A DNA stretch of 15,730 bases from Cellvibrionaceae bacterium. Its GTDB lineage: Bacteria > Pseudomonadota > Gammaproteobacteria > Pseudomonadales > Cellvibrionaceae. The notes beneath the pieces are model-generated. The model was not told the DNA's origin, did no database searches, and saw only the letters and a program-made list of their open reading frames with translations. The stretch covers positions 1 to 15,730 of the forward strand of contig JAOXRV010000497.1 of assembly GCA_025800435.1 (NCBI GenBank). Direction: 5' to 3'. Below, piece by piece: positions 1 through 6,403 of the stretch. The translations under genes and the position numbers were made by a program. Every line of letters begins with the position of its first letter. The first letter of the stretch is position 1.

Positions 1-1052
1 CCAAGCAAATCCAAAGTTTTCAACAGCAGTTGAGCGGCACCATCGCCATGTTGGAGCTAGAGCAGCACGAGCGCGGCGCGGACGTAGGCCTAGACCGACA
101 GCTGCAGGCCATGACCGGCACAATAGCCGGTACAATAGATAGAAACGGTGATGGCCAAGCGGCGCAAGCGCAGCCTGGCGAGCAAGGCCTGGCCAACACC
201 GAAGCCCAAGCCGAGCCAAGCCCACCAGAGCAAGCGGAAGACGAAACCGAAACCCCCGCCGCCCAAGAGGGCAGCCAGGACGAACAGCTAGTGGCCCAAA
301 ACCAGAGCCAAACCGGTGGCAGCTCGGGTGCCGGCCAGGGCGATAGTTCCAACGGCGAGGACAACGAAAATACTATAGAAGGCGAGGGCTTATCCAGTCA
401 GTTGGCAGACCAAAGCGCCGAACCCGACACAACCCAGGCCGCCGCCAATACTGCACCCGTGGCGAGCGAGCAGAACAGCGGCCTGTGGGGCTGGTTGATC
501 TCTCTTGGTTTGGCACTGCTGCTGGCCATCGTAGCTATGTTTGATTGGAAGCGCAGCGGCAGTATTCTGCGCGGCCGCTTCCAAAAACAACAAACGCAAG
601 AAGACGAAGATCTGTTCTTCACTGAGCCCTTGCGGCCCAAGCCCGTGGTGCGGGTACGCCAGCGCGACACAGAAGGGGGTAGCGACAGCGATGAGGGGCA
701 AGTACCTGGCCCAGAGCTGCAAATACCCCTGGCCGACCCCACCAGCACCAGTGGCCCTGCCCAGCAGGCCGAAGCCGGCGAATCACTACCTGACGCCACC
801 ATTCCAGGTCATGGCCCGATGGAGCCACTGGTAACTGGTATTGCCCACTGGAACCGCAAAGATATCCCCATGCTGGATGTGGAAGAGGCCGAGGTAGGCG
901 ATTTGCCGCCGGATGATGGCCGCCTCAGCTTTGATGATTTTGGCCTAATGAACCCCATTTCCATCGAAGACCTGGAAATTGATGCCGGTGATGAACTGGG
1001 TGAGAACTTCGAGCTGGACATAGATGAGGAAGAGGAGCAGCGCAACCGCTAG
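1..1052 (+). CDS. C-terminal part of an acidic single-pass membrane protein, possibly FimV/HubP-like (5' end outside window)
   Basis: The reading frame is open from the first complete codon (position 3), so the start lies upstream. In order, the visible protein has a short Gln-rich, helix-prone stretch (to about base 150), a long Glu/Gln/Ala/Pro/Ser/Gly-rich low-complexity linker, one hydrophobic helix (about bases 480-543, GLWGWLISLGLALLLAIVAM) followed by Lys/Arg, and a very acidic tail ending in a run of Glu. A basic flank right after the helix with a charged tail fits a C-terminus in the cytoplasm. A periplasmic low-complexity region, one membrane helix and an acidic cytoplasmic tail is the architecture of FimV/HubP pole-organising proteins. 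However, the TPR-like C-terminal domain usual for FimV is not visible and no LysM domain is in view, so the family assignment is weak. The next gene is a tRNA, not truA, which often follows fimV. Confidence 0.45.
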   Translation, partial: KQIQSFQQQLSGTIAMLELEQHERGADVGLDRQLQAMTGTIAGTIDRNGDGQAAQAQPGEQGLANTEAQAEPSPPEQAEDETETPAAQEGSQDEQLVAQNQSQTGGSSGAGQGDSSNGEDNENTIEGEGLSSQLADQSAEPDTTQAAANTAPVASEQNSGLWGWLISLGLALLLAIVAMFDWKRSGSILRGRFQKQQTQEDEDLFFTEPLRPKPVVRVRQRDTEGGSDSDEGQVPGPELQIPLADPTSTSGPAQQAEAGESLPDATIPGHGPMEPLVTGIAHWNRKDIPMLDVEEAEVGDLPPDDGRLSFDDFGLMNPISIEDLEIDAGDELGENFELDIDEEEEQRNR

Positions 1053-1122
1053 GCGCTTTGCTCAGATGCTGAGCAGCTTCCCAGCCTTTCGGTTAAATCC
1101 TTGAAAAACTTACAAATTGTTG

Positions 1123-1150
1123 TTGACAGTCGGGCCGTGAATGATAGAAT
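1123..1150 (+). promoter_or_regulatory. sigma-70 promoter of tRNA-Ala
   Basis: A perfect -35 box TTGACA (1123-1128) and a -10 box TAGAAT (1145-1150) are separated by 16 bp. The bases just after the -10 are GCGCCCC, a G/C-rich discriminator of the kind found at stringently controlled stable-RNA promoters. The predicted start is near 1157, about 60 bases before the mature tRNA. Confidence 0.8.
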
Positions 1151-1156
1151 GCGCCC

Positions 1157-1174
1157 CGCTTTCGACGGAAAGCG
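1157..1174 (+). other. leader hairpin at the predicted 5' end of the tRNA transcript
   Basis: CGCTTTC (1157-1163) pairs perfectly with GAAAGCG (1168-1174) around a four-base loop. It starts almost exactly where transcription from the upstream promoter is expected to begin. A 10-base palindrome, TAGCCGGCTA, follows at 1185-1194. Both would be part of the 5' leader removed by RNase P. A role is not known. Confidence 0.4.
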
Positions 1175-1217
1175 ATTCCCTATTTAGCCGGCTACAGGCC
1201 AAGCTAGATAACTCTTT

Positions 1218-1293
1218 GGGGCCTTAGCTCAGCTGGGAGAGCGCAACACTGGCAGTGTTGAGGTCAGCGGTTCGATCCCGCTAGGCTCCACCA
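1218..1293 (+). tRNA. tRNA-Ala (anticodon GGC)
   Basis: This is a 76-nt cloverleaf with an encoded CCA tail. The acceptor arm GGGGCCT pairs with AGGCTCC and contains a G3:U70 wobble, the alanine identity element. The anticodon stem CAACA/TGTTG encloses the loop CTGGCAG, giving anticodon GGC, which reads GCC and GCU. The T arm has the TTCGATC loop. It is a single-gene unit between a strong promoter and a rho-independent terminator. Confidence 0.97.
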
Positions 1294-1320
1294 AATATAC
1301 GTTGTAAATCAACGACTTAG

Positions 1321-1347
1321 AAGCCCGCCTTGTTTGCGGGCTTTTTT
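1321..1347 (+). terminator. rho-independent terminator of tRNA-Ala
   Basis: AAGCCCGC (1321-1328) pairs with GCGGGCTT (1336-1343) around a 7-base loop. The T-run that begins in the right arm continues to 1346. It lies 28 bases after the tRNA. Confidence 0.9.
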
Positions 1348-1449
1348 GTGTCTGGAATTTAAGTCTAAATTAAGCCCAAAAATATTTGTTCAGCGCTAAC
1401 TATTTCCATTTATTTACTGGTTCATCAATCATCGTTCCTCCGTGTGGTT

Positions 1450-1510
1450 GAGCCGATTAAAATCTATATTCGGCTCGAAAAATGAGTCGAATAGATTGCT
1501 TATTCGGCTC
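1450..1510. repeat. tandem inverted repeats upstream of the Fic gene (candidate operators)
   Basis: Two inverted repeats share the half-site GAGCCGAATA. The first pairs GAGCCGA (1450-1456) with TTCGGCTC (1469-1476). The second pairs GAGTCGAATA (1484-1493) with TATTCGGCTC (1501-1510), with one mismatch. The centres are 34 bp apart. They sit 85-145 bases before the Fic start codon, whose product carries a C-terminal winged helix, so autoregulation is possible but unproven. The flanks have no clear T-run, so a terminator is less likely. Confidence 0.5.
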
Positions 1511-1594
1511 ATTCCGTGTAAAAATAATACAAAACACCCCTTTTTCTCATAAATAGTACTGTTACGCTGCTGTAGATAAGACCTGACTCAGATT

Positions 1595-2755
1595 ATGCCG
1601 AATACTAATGACCAACAGCCTGCGACCGTGAAATGGATATGGCAGCAACCTCAGTGGCCCAGTTTTTACTGGGATTCTGAGTTTCTAGCTGAGCCTTTAA
1701 GAGAGGCAAATCTTATACAGAGCAAGCTGCTAGGGCGAGTAGGGGCTGTGAGTGAGGCGGAGGGTGCGGTTAGCGAGTTGGATGCTTTGTTGCGAAATAT
1801 CGTCGAGTCTTCGGCAATTGAGGGTGAGGTATTGAACGCTGAGTCAGTGCGCTCGTCTCTGGCTAAGCGTCTTGGGGTCAAAGAGGCTGGTTTAAGTAGG
1901 GCAAATGCCCAAACTGAGGGTTTGGCTGATCTTATGTTGGATGCCACTCAAAATCACCATCAGGCCCTATCTCTTGATCGATTATTCCAGTGGCATCGCC
2001 ACCTTTTTCCTGAGCCCTCAGAGGGCGAATTCGTGCTTCAGACCGTAGTACCTGGCCAACTGCGTGGCGATACCACAATGCAGGTTGTCTCTGGCCCTGA
2101 GCAAAGGCGTAAAGTGCACTTTGAAGCGCCGCCAAGGGAAGCGCTGGAAGAGGAATTGGGAATTTTTTTAAAGTGGTTCTCGGACAGTCGCAGTGACAAG
2201 AAGTTAGACCCCATACTTCGCGCTGCCCAAGCGCATTTTTGGTTTGTAACCCTGCATCCATTTGAAGATGGTAATGGCCGCTTGGCCAGAGCGGTGAGTG
2301 ATCATGCTCTGGCTCAGGCAGAGAATCAGGCAATACGCTTTTATGCTATGGCAGCCAGCATTATGGACAACCGCAACGGCTATTACGATATTCTAGAGAG
2401 CAGTCAAAAAGGTAATTTGGATATTACGGCCTGGATGGAATGGTTTCTAACAACCTTAAAACATGCGCTAAATTCAGCGCTTGATCGTATTGATTTTGTG
2501 TTGGCCAAGGCCAGGTTTTGGCAGCAGCATGGCCAAGCTGGCCTAAACAAACAGCAAGTCAAAGTGCTTAATCGATTACTGGATGCTGGGCCAGGTGGCT
2601 TCGAGGGCGGTTTAAGTGCTGCCAAATACAAGGGTATCGCAGGCGTGAGCAAGGCCACAGCCACCCGCCACCTTGTGGATTTGTTAGAGAAAGGCTGTAT
2701 TTACAAAAAAGAGGGTGGTGGCAGGAGTACGCGGTACGAGCTTAATTGGCCGTAA
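1595..2755 (+). CDS. Fic-family protein adenylyltransferase with C-terminal winged helix (class II)
   Basis: This is a 386-residue Fic protein that likely transfers AMP from ATP to hydroxyl groups on target proteins in the cytoplasm. The N-terminus (about residues 10-40, with WIWQQPQWPSFYW) is the DUF4172-type segment. An inhibitory helix motif (S/T)xxxE(G/N) is seen at S72-SAI-E76-G77, making it a class II enzyme whose Glu should hold the active site off. The catalytic loop HPFEDGNGRLAR is at 221-232, with every core residue of HxFx(D/E)GNGRxxR present. Residues about 320-386 look like a winged-helix DNA-binding domain. The layout and length match the SoFic type of solitary Fic protein. ATG 1595 gives a family-like N-terminus, though no strong ribosome-binding site precedes it. 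No antitoxin partner is encoded upstream, as expected when the inhibitory helix is built in. Its codon use is more A/T-rich than that of the operons to the right. Confidence 0.93.
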   Translation: MPNTNDQQPATVKWIWQQPQWPSFYWDSEFLAEPLREANLIQSKLLGRVGAVSEAEGAVSELDALLRNIVESSAIEGEVLNAESVRSSLAKRLGVKEAGLSRANAQTEGLADLMLDATQNHHQALSLDRLFQWHRHLFPEPSEGEFVLQTVVPGQLRGDTTMQVVSGPEQRRKVHFEAPPREALEEELGIFLKWFSDSRSDKKLDPILRAAQAHFWFVTLHPFEDGNGRLARAVSDHALAQAENQAIRFYAMAASIMDNRNGYYDILESSQKGNLDITAWMEWFLTTLKHALNSALDRIDFVLAKARFWQQHGQAGLNKQQVKVLNRLLDAGPGGFEGGLSAAKYKGIAGVSKATATRHLVDLLEKGCIYKKEGGGRSTRYELNWP

Positions 2756-2790
2756 TATTGCTGGCAGGATTCTGTTATTGGCAGGCCGAC

Positions 2791-2970
2791 ATGGGCAACA
2801 AATTTACGCCACCTATTTTTAGCCCAAGTCTGAAGGTGTCGATTGCGAAGATTGAGGCCTTTACGCAAATGTGTAGTGAGCAATGGAAAAAGAAGTTTGG
2901 CGGGATGGAGGTGTCCGATGTTAAACGCCTCAAGGAACTAAAAGATGCCCGCAAAAAAATCAATATATAA
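2791..2970 (+). CDS. possible small ORF or gene remnant after Fic
   Basis: This is an ATG-initiated frame of 59 codons beginning 35 bases after the Fic stop. It encodes a Lys-rich, helix-prone peptide. The frame is also open back to a TTG at 2746, inside the Fic 3' end. The start of the peptide (KFTPPIFSPSLK, then IAKIEAF) faintly resembles the N-terminus of some other Fic proteins, so it could be a decayed Fic fragment. Its last 33 bases run antisense to the end of the DUF3592-like gene. There is no convincing ribosome-binding site. I regard it as doubtful. Confidence 0.22.
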   Translation: MGNKFTPPIFSPSLKVSIAKIEAFTQMCSEQWKKKFGGMEVSDVKRLKELKDARKKINI

Positions 2971-3408
2971 GTACAGGAAAGCTAAAGATCCAATCCCAAA
3001 AACAGGCGCAAGCACAGCGGACATAATACTTAATGGTGCTACTTCTAAATACGCTATTTCGCCAGAAATAGGGGACACGCGAGCATTGTAGTACTCGCCT
3101 TTCGCGTATTTATTGTAAATTTCTTTTTGGTAGTCGAGTGACGGGAAAAGGTCAATGCTGCTCAAGGTTGGGGTCTTGCTGGTGTAAGTCTTGCCTCTAA
3201 ATTCATACTCAAAGTGAATTATTGCTTCAATTAAATCCTCGCCATTCGCACCGATCTGATTGAGTAGTTTGCTAAAAGTAATTTTTGCCGCGACTACTGG
3301 CCATGTATTGAAGTACTTTTTTTGGTGCTTATAAACTAAAACTTGTAATAGACTTAGAATCACGAAAATTACTGAGATAAAAATAAATATAACTTTAACT
3401 ATTTGCAC
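2938..3408 (-). CDS. DUF3592-like two-helix membrane protein
   Basis: This 156-residue protein has a hydrophobic helix at the N-terminus (about residues 4-26) and a second near the C-terminus (about 125-150). Between them is a beta-rich domain with a tryptophan start (NTWPVVAAKI), a central YEFRGKTY segment and YNKYAKGEYYNARVSP. This pattern (TM, W-P, Y-x-Y-x-G-x-x-Y, TM) is that of DUF3592 proteins, whose function is unknown. The start is GTG 3406-3408, preceded by AAAAGGA at a suitable distance. It is convergent with Fic and shares the A/T-rich composition of this stretch. Confidence 0.7.
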   Translation of the reverse strand: MQIVKVIFIFISVIFVILSLLQVLVYKHQKKYFNTWPVVAAKITFSKLLNQIGANGEDLIEAIIHFEYEFRGKTYTSKTPTLSSIDLFPSLDYQKEIYNKYAKGEYYNARVSPISGEIAYLEVAPLSIMSAVLAPVFGIGSLAFLYLYIDFFAGIF

Positions 3409-3772
3409 AAAGAAAATCCTTTTATTAATTAGCTGGTTTAACCAATCAAGACAATTGCGTCCGCTTTGTGATCCGGAGCAAAGTGACCTTAGCGCAAGGT
3501 GGTATTAAGGTCGGCATACCGGCGTTTGTCAAGGTGGTTGTTAGCATTTGCCTGTTTTCTAAGCAGCTCTGCTAAATTCCTCCTCAGGCCTATCCGGGTT
3601 CAAAGCCACTTCTTTGTTATGCTTTTATTTGGTTTTCACAGTTGGCAAAATTCTGGTGACATAGCCAGAAAACCCCATCCTCCTCCTTTTTGCACGCTAC
3701 AAAATATCTTTAATAATCATAATGTTAGCGTGTTTTCCCCCAAGCCAAAGTCTGTCGTCGTCTAGGCCCTTT
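3409..3772. other. gene-free stretch between the DUF3592-like gene and the oxygenase gene
   Basis: I see no gene I can support here. An 88-codon frame at 3499-3765 (+) has a GTG start, low-complexity Arg/Ser/Phe-rich content, no ribosome-binding site and no recognisable domain. The only structure noted is the inverted repeat at 3693-3732. Promoters for the leftward DUF3592-like gene and the rightward oxygenase gene must lie here, but no clear -35/-10 pair stands out. Confidence 0.5.
3693..3732. repeat. inverted repeat with an A/T-rich loop
   Basis: CACGCTACA (3693-3701) pairs with TGTTAGCGTG (3723-3732), with one unpaired base, across a 21-base A/T-rich loop. A short T-run (TTTT, 3733-3736) follows on the + strand. 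It could be a weak terminator or the scar of a mobile element. It lacks the paired RYYYAAC/GTTRRRY cores of an integron attC site. Confidence 0.35.
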
Positions 3773-3788
3773 TATAGCGCGCCCTATA
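3773..3788. promoter_or_regulatory. 16-bp imperfect palindrome, candidate operator of the oxygenase gene
   Basis: TATAGCGC|GCCCTATA is symmetric at 14 of 16 positions. It overlaps a TATATT sequence (3785-3790) that could serve as a -10 box, and lies 93 bases before the preferred oxygenase start. This is where a repressor such as a TetR- or MarR-type protein would bind. No such regulator is encoded next to it in the window. Confidence 0.4.
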
Positions 3789-3866
3789 TTAGGTGCGGGT
3801 AATTTAAAAAAGATGCTTGCATTAACAGACTCTAGGGGGCAAGCTAGTCACCAACAACATCCCAAT

Positions 3867-3873
3867 AAGAGGA
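3867..3873 (+). promoter_or_regulatory. ribosome-binding site that decides the oxygenase start
   Basis: AAGAGGA lies 8 bases before ATG 3882. The in-frame upstream ATG at 3813 has no comparable site, and the 23 extra residues it would add look unlike the start of the family. Confidence 0.75.
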
Positions 3874-3881
3874 AAATTCTG

Positions 3882-5339
3882 ATGAGCAGCCTATTCGAAC
3901 AAGATGATGCCCCCTTTGGCCACAATCACGGCCCTATGTTAACTGGCGTATTTGCACCCATTGCCGACGAGCTTGTGTTAGAAGCGCTTCCGGTAGAAGG
4001 TGAGATTCCTAAAGACCTAAGTGGTGTTTACTTGCGCAATGGCCCGAATCAGCAGTTTGAGCCCAAAGGCGCGCATCACTATTTTGATGGCGAGGGCATG
4101 ATTCACTCGGGGCAGTTTAAAAACGGTAAATTTATTTACCGCAATAAGTATGTGCGAACCGAAGGCTGGAAAAACAACGACGAAGCCGGCGAAGAGTTGT
4201 ACTGGGGTGTCATGAACTCCAATAAAGACAGCCGCGAGCGCCCCATGAACAATGCAGCCAATACCGATGTGATTGGCCATGCGGGCAAAGCCGTGGCGAG
4301 CTGGTATCTCTCTGGTGTGCCTTACATTATCGACCCCCTAACCCTGGATACTATTAAGGCTGCGCCGGAGTATGTCAGCGGCCCGGGCAAAGGCATGTCG
4401 GCCCATTTTAAAGTGGATGAGCACACTGGGGATTTACTGTTTTTTGATTACTTCGACCAAGCGCCATTTATGAGCTACGGCGTTGTCAGTAAAGAGGGTA
4501 AGCTCGTTCATCATGTGCCAATTGAACTACCCGGCAGCCGCTTGATGCACGATATGGGCGCAACTGAACACTATTCGATTCTGCATGACGTACCGGTTTA
4601 CTACGATCAAGATGCTAAAAAAGCGGGCCGTCATAAAATTCGCTTTGACTCATCACTGCCGATCAAATTTGGTGTTATCCCCCGCTTTGGTGAATCCGAT
4701 AGCATTCGCTGGTTTGAGTTTTCATCCTGTTTTGTTTATCACGTTATCAACTGTTGGGAAGAGGGTGACGAAGTGGTGATGATCGCCTGTCGCTACATGC
4801 CCTCCCTGAGAGAGGACGGTAGTATAGACGAACAAGCAACCGCTAAAAGAATTGCTCACCTGCAAATGGATGCTCGCCTGTGGAGCTATCGCATGAACAT
4901 GAAAACTGGCGAGGCCACTGAGAAGTGCCTGAACCCAGATTACAATGTGGAATTCCCGACCTATAACAGTCTCGATACCGGACGCTATACCAAGTGGGCC
5001 TATCTGGTCGACCACGACCCCAAGATTTTACGCTGGACCGGCGTTCGCAAAATGAACACCGATACCGGCGAGAGTGTGGGTGAATGGTCAGATGGACACG
5101 AAGACTGCTGGTACAGCGAGCCCTGGTTTGCACCCGCGGATAATCCTCGCAGCGAAGATCACGGCTATGTTGTCACCTTTTGCTGGAATGCCAAAACCGA
5201 AGTGCAAGAGCTGCAAGTGTTTGATGCATTGGATATTAGCAAAGGCCCGGTCGCTCGTATAAAGCTGCCACGCCGTCTTCCTCCTGGCTTTCATGCCTGC
5301 TGGATGAAAGGCAGCCAAATTGAAGGCTGGTCAGAGTAA
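3882..5339 (+). CDS. carotenoid cleavage/lignostilbene-type dioxygenase (RPE65 family)
   Basis: This 485-residue Fe(II) oxygenase cleaves a conjugated C=C bond to two carbonyl products. Substrates in the family include carotenoids, apocarotenoids and stilbenes; which applies here cannot be told. The four iron-binding histidines are all in their usual contexts: H175 (GMSAHFKVD), H223 (RLMHDMGATEHY), H287 (FVYHVINCWEEGD) and H471 (PPGFHACW). The N-terminal hallmark DLSGVYLRNGPN is at 45-56 and YFDGEGMIH at 67-75. Length is normal for a bacterial member. No signal peptide is seen, so it should be cytoplasmic. The start at 3882 was chosen for its ribosome-binding site. No carotenoid or aromatic-degradation genes are adjacent. 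A hairpin 6 bases after the stop separates it from the convergent lipoprotein gene. Confidence 0.93.
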   Translation: MSSLFEQDDAPFGHNHGPMLTGVFAPIADELVLEALPVEGEIPKDLSGVYLRNGPNQQFEPKGAHHYFDGEGMIHSGQFKNGKFIYRNKYVRTEGWKNNDEAGEELYWGVMNSNKDSRERPMNNAANTDVIGHAGKAVASWYLSGVPYIIDPLTLDTIKAAPEYVSGPGKGMSAHFKVDEHTGDLLFFDYFDQAPFMSYGVVSKEGKLVHHVPIELPGSRLMHDMGATEHYSILHDVPVYYDQDAKKAGRHKIRFDSSLPIKFGVIPRFGESDSIRWFEFSSCFVYHVINCWEEGDEVVMIACRYMPSLREDGSIDEQATAKRIAHLQMDARLWSYRMNMKTGEATEKCLNPDYNVEFPTYNSLDTGRYTKWAYLVDHDPKILRWTGVRKMNTDTGESVGEWSDGHEDCWYSEPWFAPADNPRSEDHGYVVTFCWNAKTEVQELQVFDALDISKGPVARIKLPRRLPPGFHACWMKGSQIEGWSE

Positions 5340-5345
5340 GGCATC

Positions 5346-5389
5346 GCCGAGTATAGAGAGGCACCCTAGAGTGCCTCTCTATACTCGGC
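5346..5389. terminator. perfect 19-bp inverted repeat between convergent genes, probable bidirectional terminator
   Basis: The arms 5346-5364 and 5371-5389 are exact reverse complements, with a 6-base loop (CCTAGA). The right arm is coding sequence for the last residues of the lipoprotein gene on the - strand, and that gene's TAG stop lies in the loop. The left arm lies 6 bases after the oxygenase stop on the + strand. Neither side has a proper T-run, so termination would depend on the very stable stem, or the element may act by RNA folding or RNase III processing. Confidence 0.65.
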
Positions 5390-6088
5390 AGTCATTAAGC
5401 TTTTGGTGATAGCTCTAACCGCTTCTTCCTGGGCTAAAAATAGAGCTTTATCCACATTGGGGTAATGGCTTTGGGCTTGATCCCAGGGCTGGTCGATAAT
5501 TTTTAATGTAGTGATTTTTTGGTGCCAGTGTATCGCTTTGGTTTTGGTGTTAATTAGCTCGCCATCTACGGTCGCTATGGCTTGGGGCGCCTCAAGCGGG
5601 GTCGGGCCGTGGTAGGGGCGGGTAGTGCCTATTTTACTTAGGCGAATAACCAGTAAATAGTCGAACTGCCCCGCGTCTTTAATTTGTGCAAGGGGCAGGC
5701 GGCTTTTTCCCTGCACTGGCGGTTTAAAGTGCTTGCCGATATCAAAGTCGATGGGCGGCTCAATTAACTTGGCGTGTAGGCCTTGGTCGCTCATTAAATC
5801 GCTGATGCCCTCTGCTATATGGTCGTAGTCGCTAAAGCTCAGGGTCTTTAGATGGCTGTCGAGATCGCGGTTAAAGGCCGCAATAATGGCATAGTTAAGC
5901 AACCCAATCTGGCCGCTGTAGTGGCTCTCTGCTGCGGGCGCCGCCACTTGCACAATGCCAATGGTCTTGCCGCTGAGCTGTTGATACTGACTTAGGTCAA
6001 AGGCTTGCTGCTGAACGCTGGCGCAGCTGCTGAGTAGTAGCGTCAAAATAATCAATTTAGCTCGGGTGGCACTGGTCAAAAATTTCAC
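5366..6088 (-). CDS. predicted lipoprotein of unknown function
   Basis: This 240-residue protein begins with a lipoprotein signal: a basic/hydrophobic stretch followed by the lipobox L19-S20-S21-C22. The mature protein would be anchored by Cys22, and the residues after it (Ala-Ser) do not signal inner-membrane retention, so the outer membrane is likely. The rest is a soluble alpha/beta domain with IGIVQVAAPAAESHYSGQIG near the N-terminus, a central strand FDYLLVIRLSKIG and a C-terminal helix. I do not recognise a family. The start is GTG 6086-6088, with AGAGAG shortly upstream. It is transcribed alone, convergent with the oxygenase and divergent from the GTPase operon, so it is probably not part of either. 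Its stop codon lies in the loop of the hairpin described above. Confidence 0.75.
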   Translation of the reverse strand: MKFLTSATRAKLIILTLLLSSCASVQQQAFDLSQYQQLSGKTIGIVQVAAPAAESHYSGQIGLLNYAIIAAFNRDLDSHLKTLSFSDYDHIAEGISDLMSDQGLHAKLIEPPIDFDIGKHFKPPVQGKSRLPLAQIKDAGQFDYLLVIRLSKIGTTRPYHGPTPLEAPQAIATVDGELINTKTKAIHWHQKITTLKIIDQPWDQAQSHYPNVDKALFLAQEEAVRAITKSLMTAEYREAL

Positions 6089-6188
6089 AATCTATCTCTC
6101 TGGTGTGGCAAATCCAGACGGATGTTAGTAGCTGGGGCTGGGGCCACCAAGGCAATCGGCCGCCATCTCCTATAATTCAGAAATTGTT

Positions 6189-6314
6189 ATGAGTGGTAGC
6201 GCTAGTGGCTTTGGTTCTTTTTATTGTGGGGCCTTAGCAGGGTTTTGGAGTGCCCTAATACTGCGCTTGGTCATTTCCACGCTAGCTTTATGGCTTTGGT
6301 CGGCTATTTTGTGA
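6189..6314 (+). CDS. possible small membrane peptide (41 aa)
   Basis: An ATG frame of 41 codons encodes a Gly/Ser/Phe-rich start, then a hydrophobic helix (ILRLVISTLALWLWSAIL). A TATAAT sequence at 6171-6176 would give a nearly leaderless message. No ribosome-binding site is seen. It fills most of the 315-base gap between the lipoprotein gene and the GTPase operon. It may be chance. Confidence 0.2.
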   Translation: MSGSASGFGSFYCGALAGFWSALILRLVISTLALWLWSAIL

Positions 6315-6321
6315 TCTGGCG

Positions 6322-6351
6322 CAAAAAAAAAGTGCGCATAAGTCCTATAAT
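6322..6351 (+). promoter_or_regulatory. possible promoter of the GTPase operon
   Basis: TATAAT at 6346-6351 is followed by CCGCCCC, a G/C-rich discriminator. The -35 position is occupied by an uninterrupted A-tract (6323-6331) rather than a TTGACA match, so activity may need an activator or rely on the A-tract. The A-tract is flanked by short G/C blocks (GGCGC and GTGCGC). The first operon gene starts 53 bases after the -10. Confidence 0.4.
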
Positions 6352-6403
6352 CCGCCCCACATTTAGGGGCTGTTCAGCTTGGTGCTGGCCCAAGAGGTAA
6401 AAA

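Noticed and set aside
398..802. 134-codon and other frames opposite the first gene
   Set aside because: Low-complexity antisense readings of a G/C-rich repetitive linker; no domain and no start signal.
3480..3740. Integron cassette or attC site
   Set aside because: Some short repeats recall cassette DNA, but no paired RYYYAAC and GTTRRRY cores with a fitting stem were found and no integrase is in the window.
3499..3765. 88-codon frame on the + strand before the oxygenase gene
   Set aside because: GTG start without a ribosome-binding site, Arg/Ser/Phe-rich low-complexity content, no domain, and stop codons crowd the other frames; looks like non-coding DNA.
1218..3880. Prophage or integrative element with att repeats at the tRNA
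   Set aside because: No copy of the tRNA 3' end was found downstream and no integrase, excisionase or phage gene is present.
3813..3881. Upstream ATG start for the cleavage oxygenase
   Set aside because: It lacks a ribosome-binding site and adds 23 residues unlike the family; ATG 3882 has AAGAGGA at 8 bases.
4722..5133. Frames on the - strand inside the oxygenase gene
   Set aside because: Antisense to a gene with all four catalytic histidines in place; no independent support.
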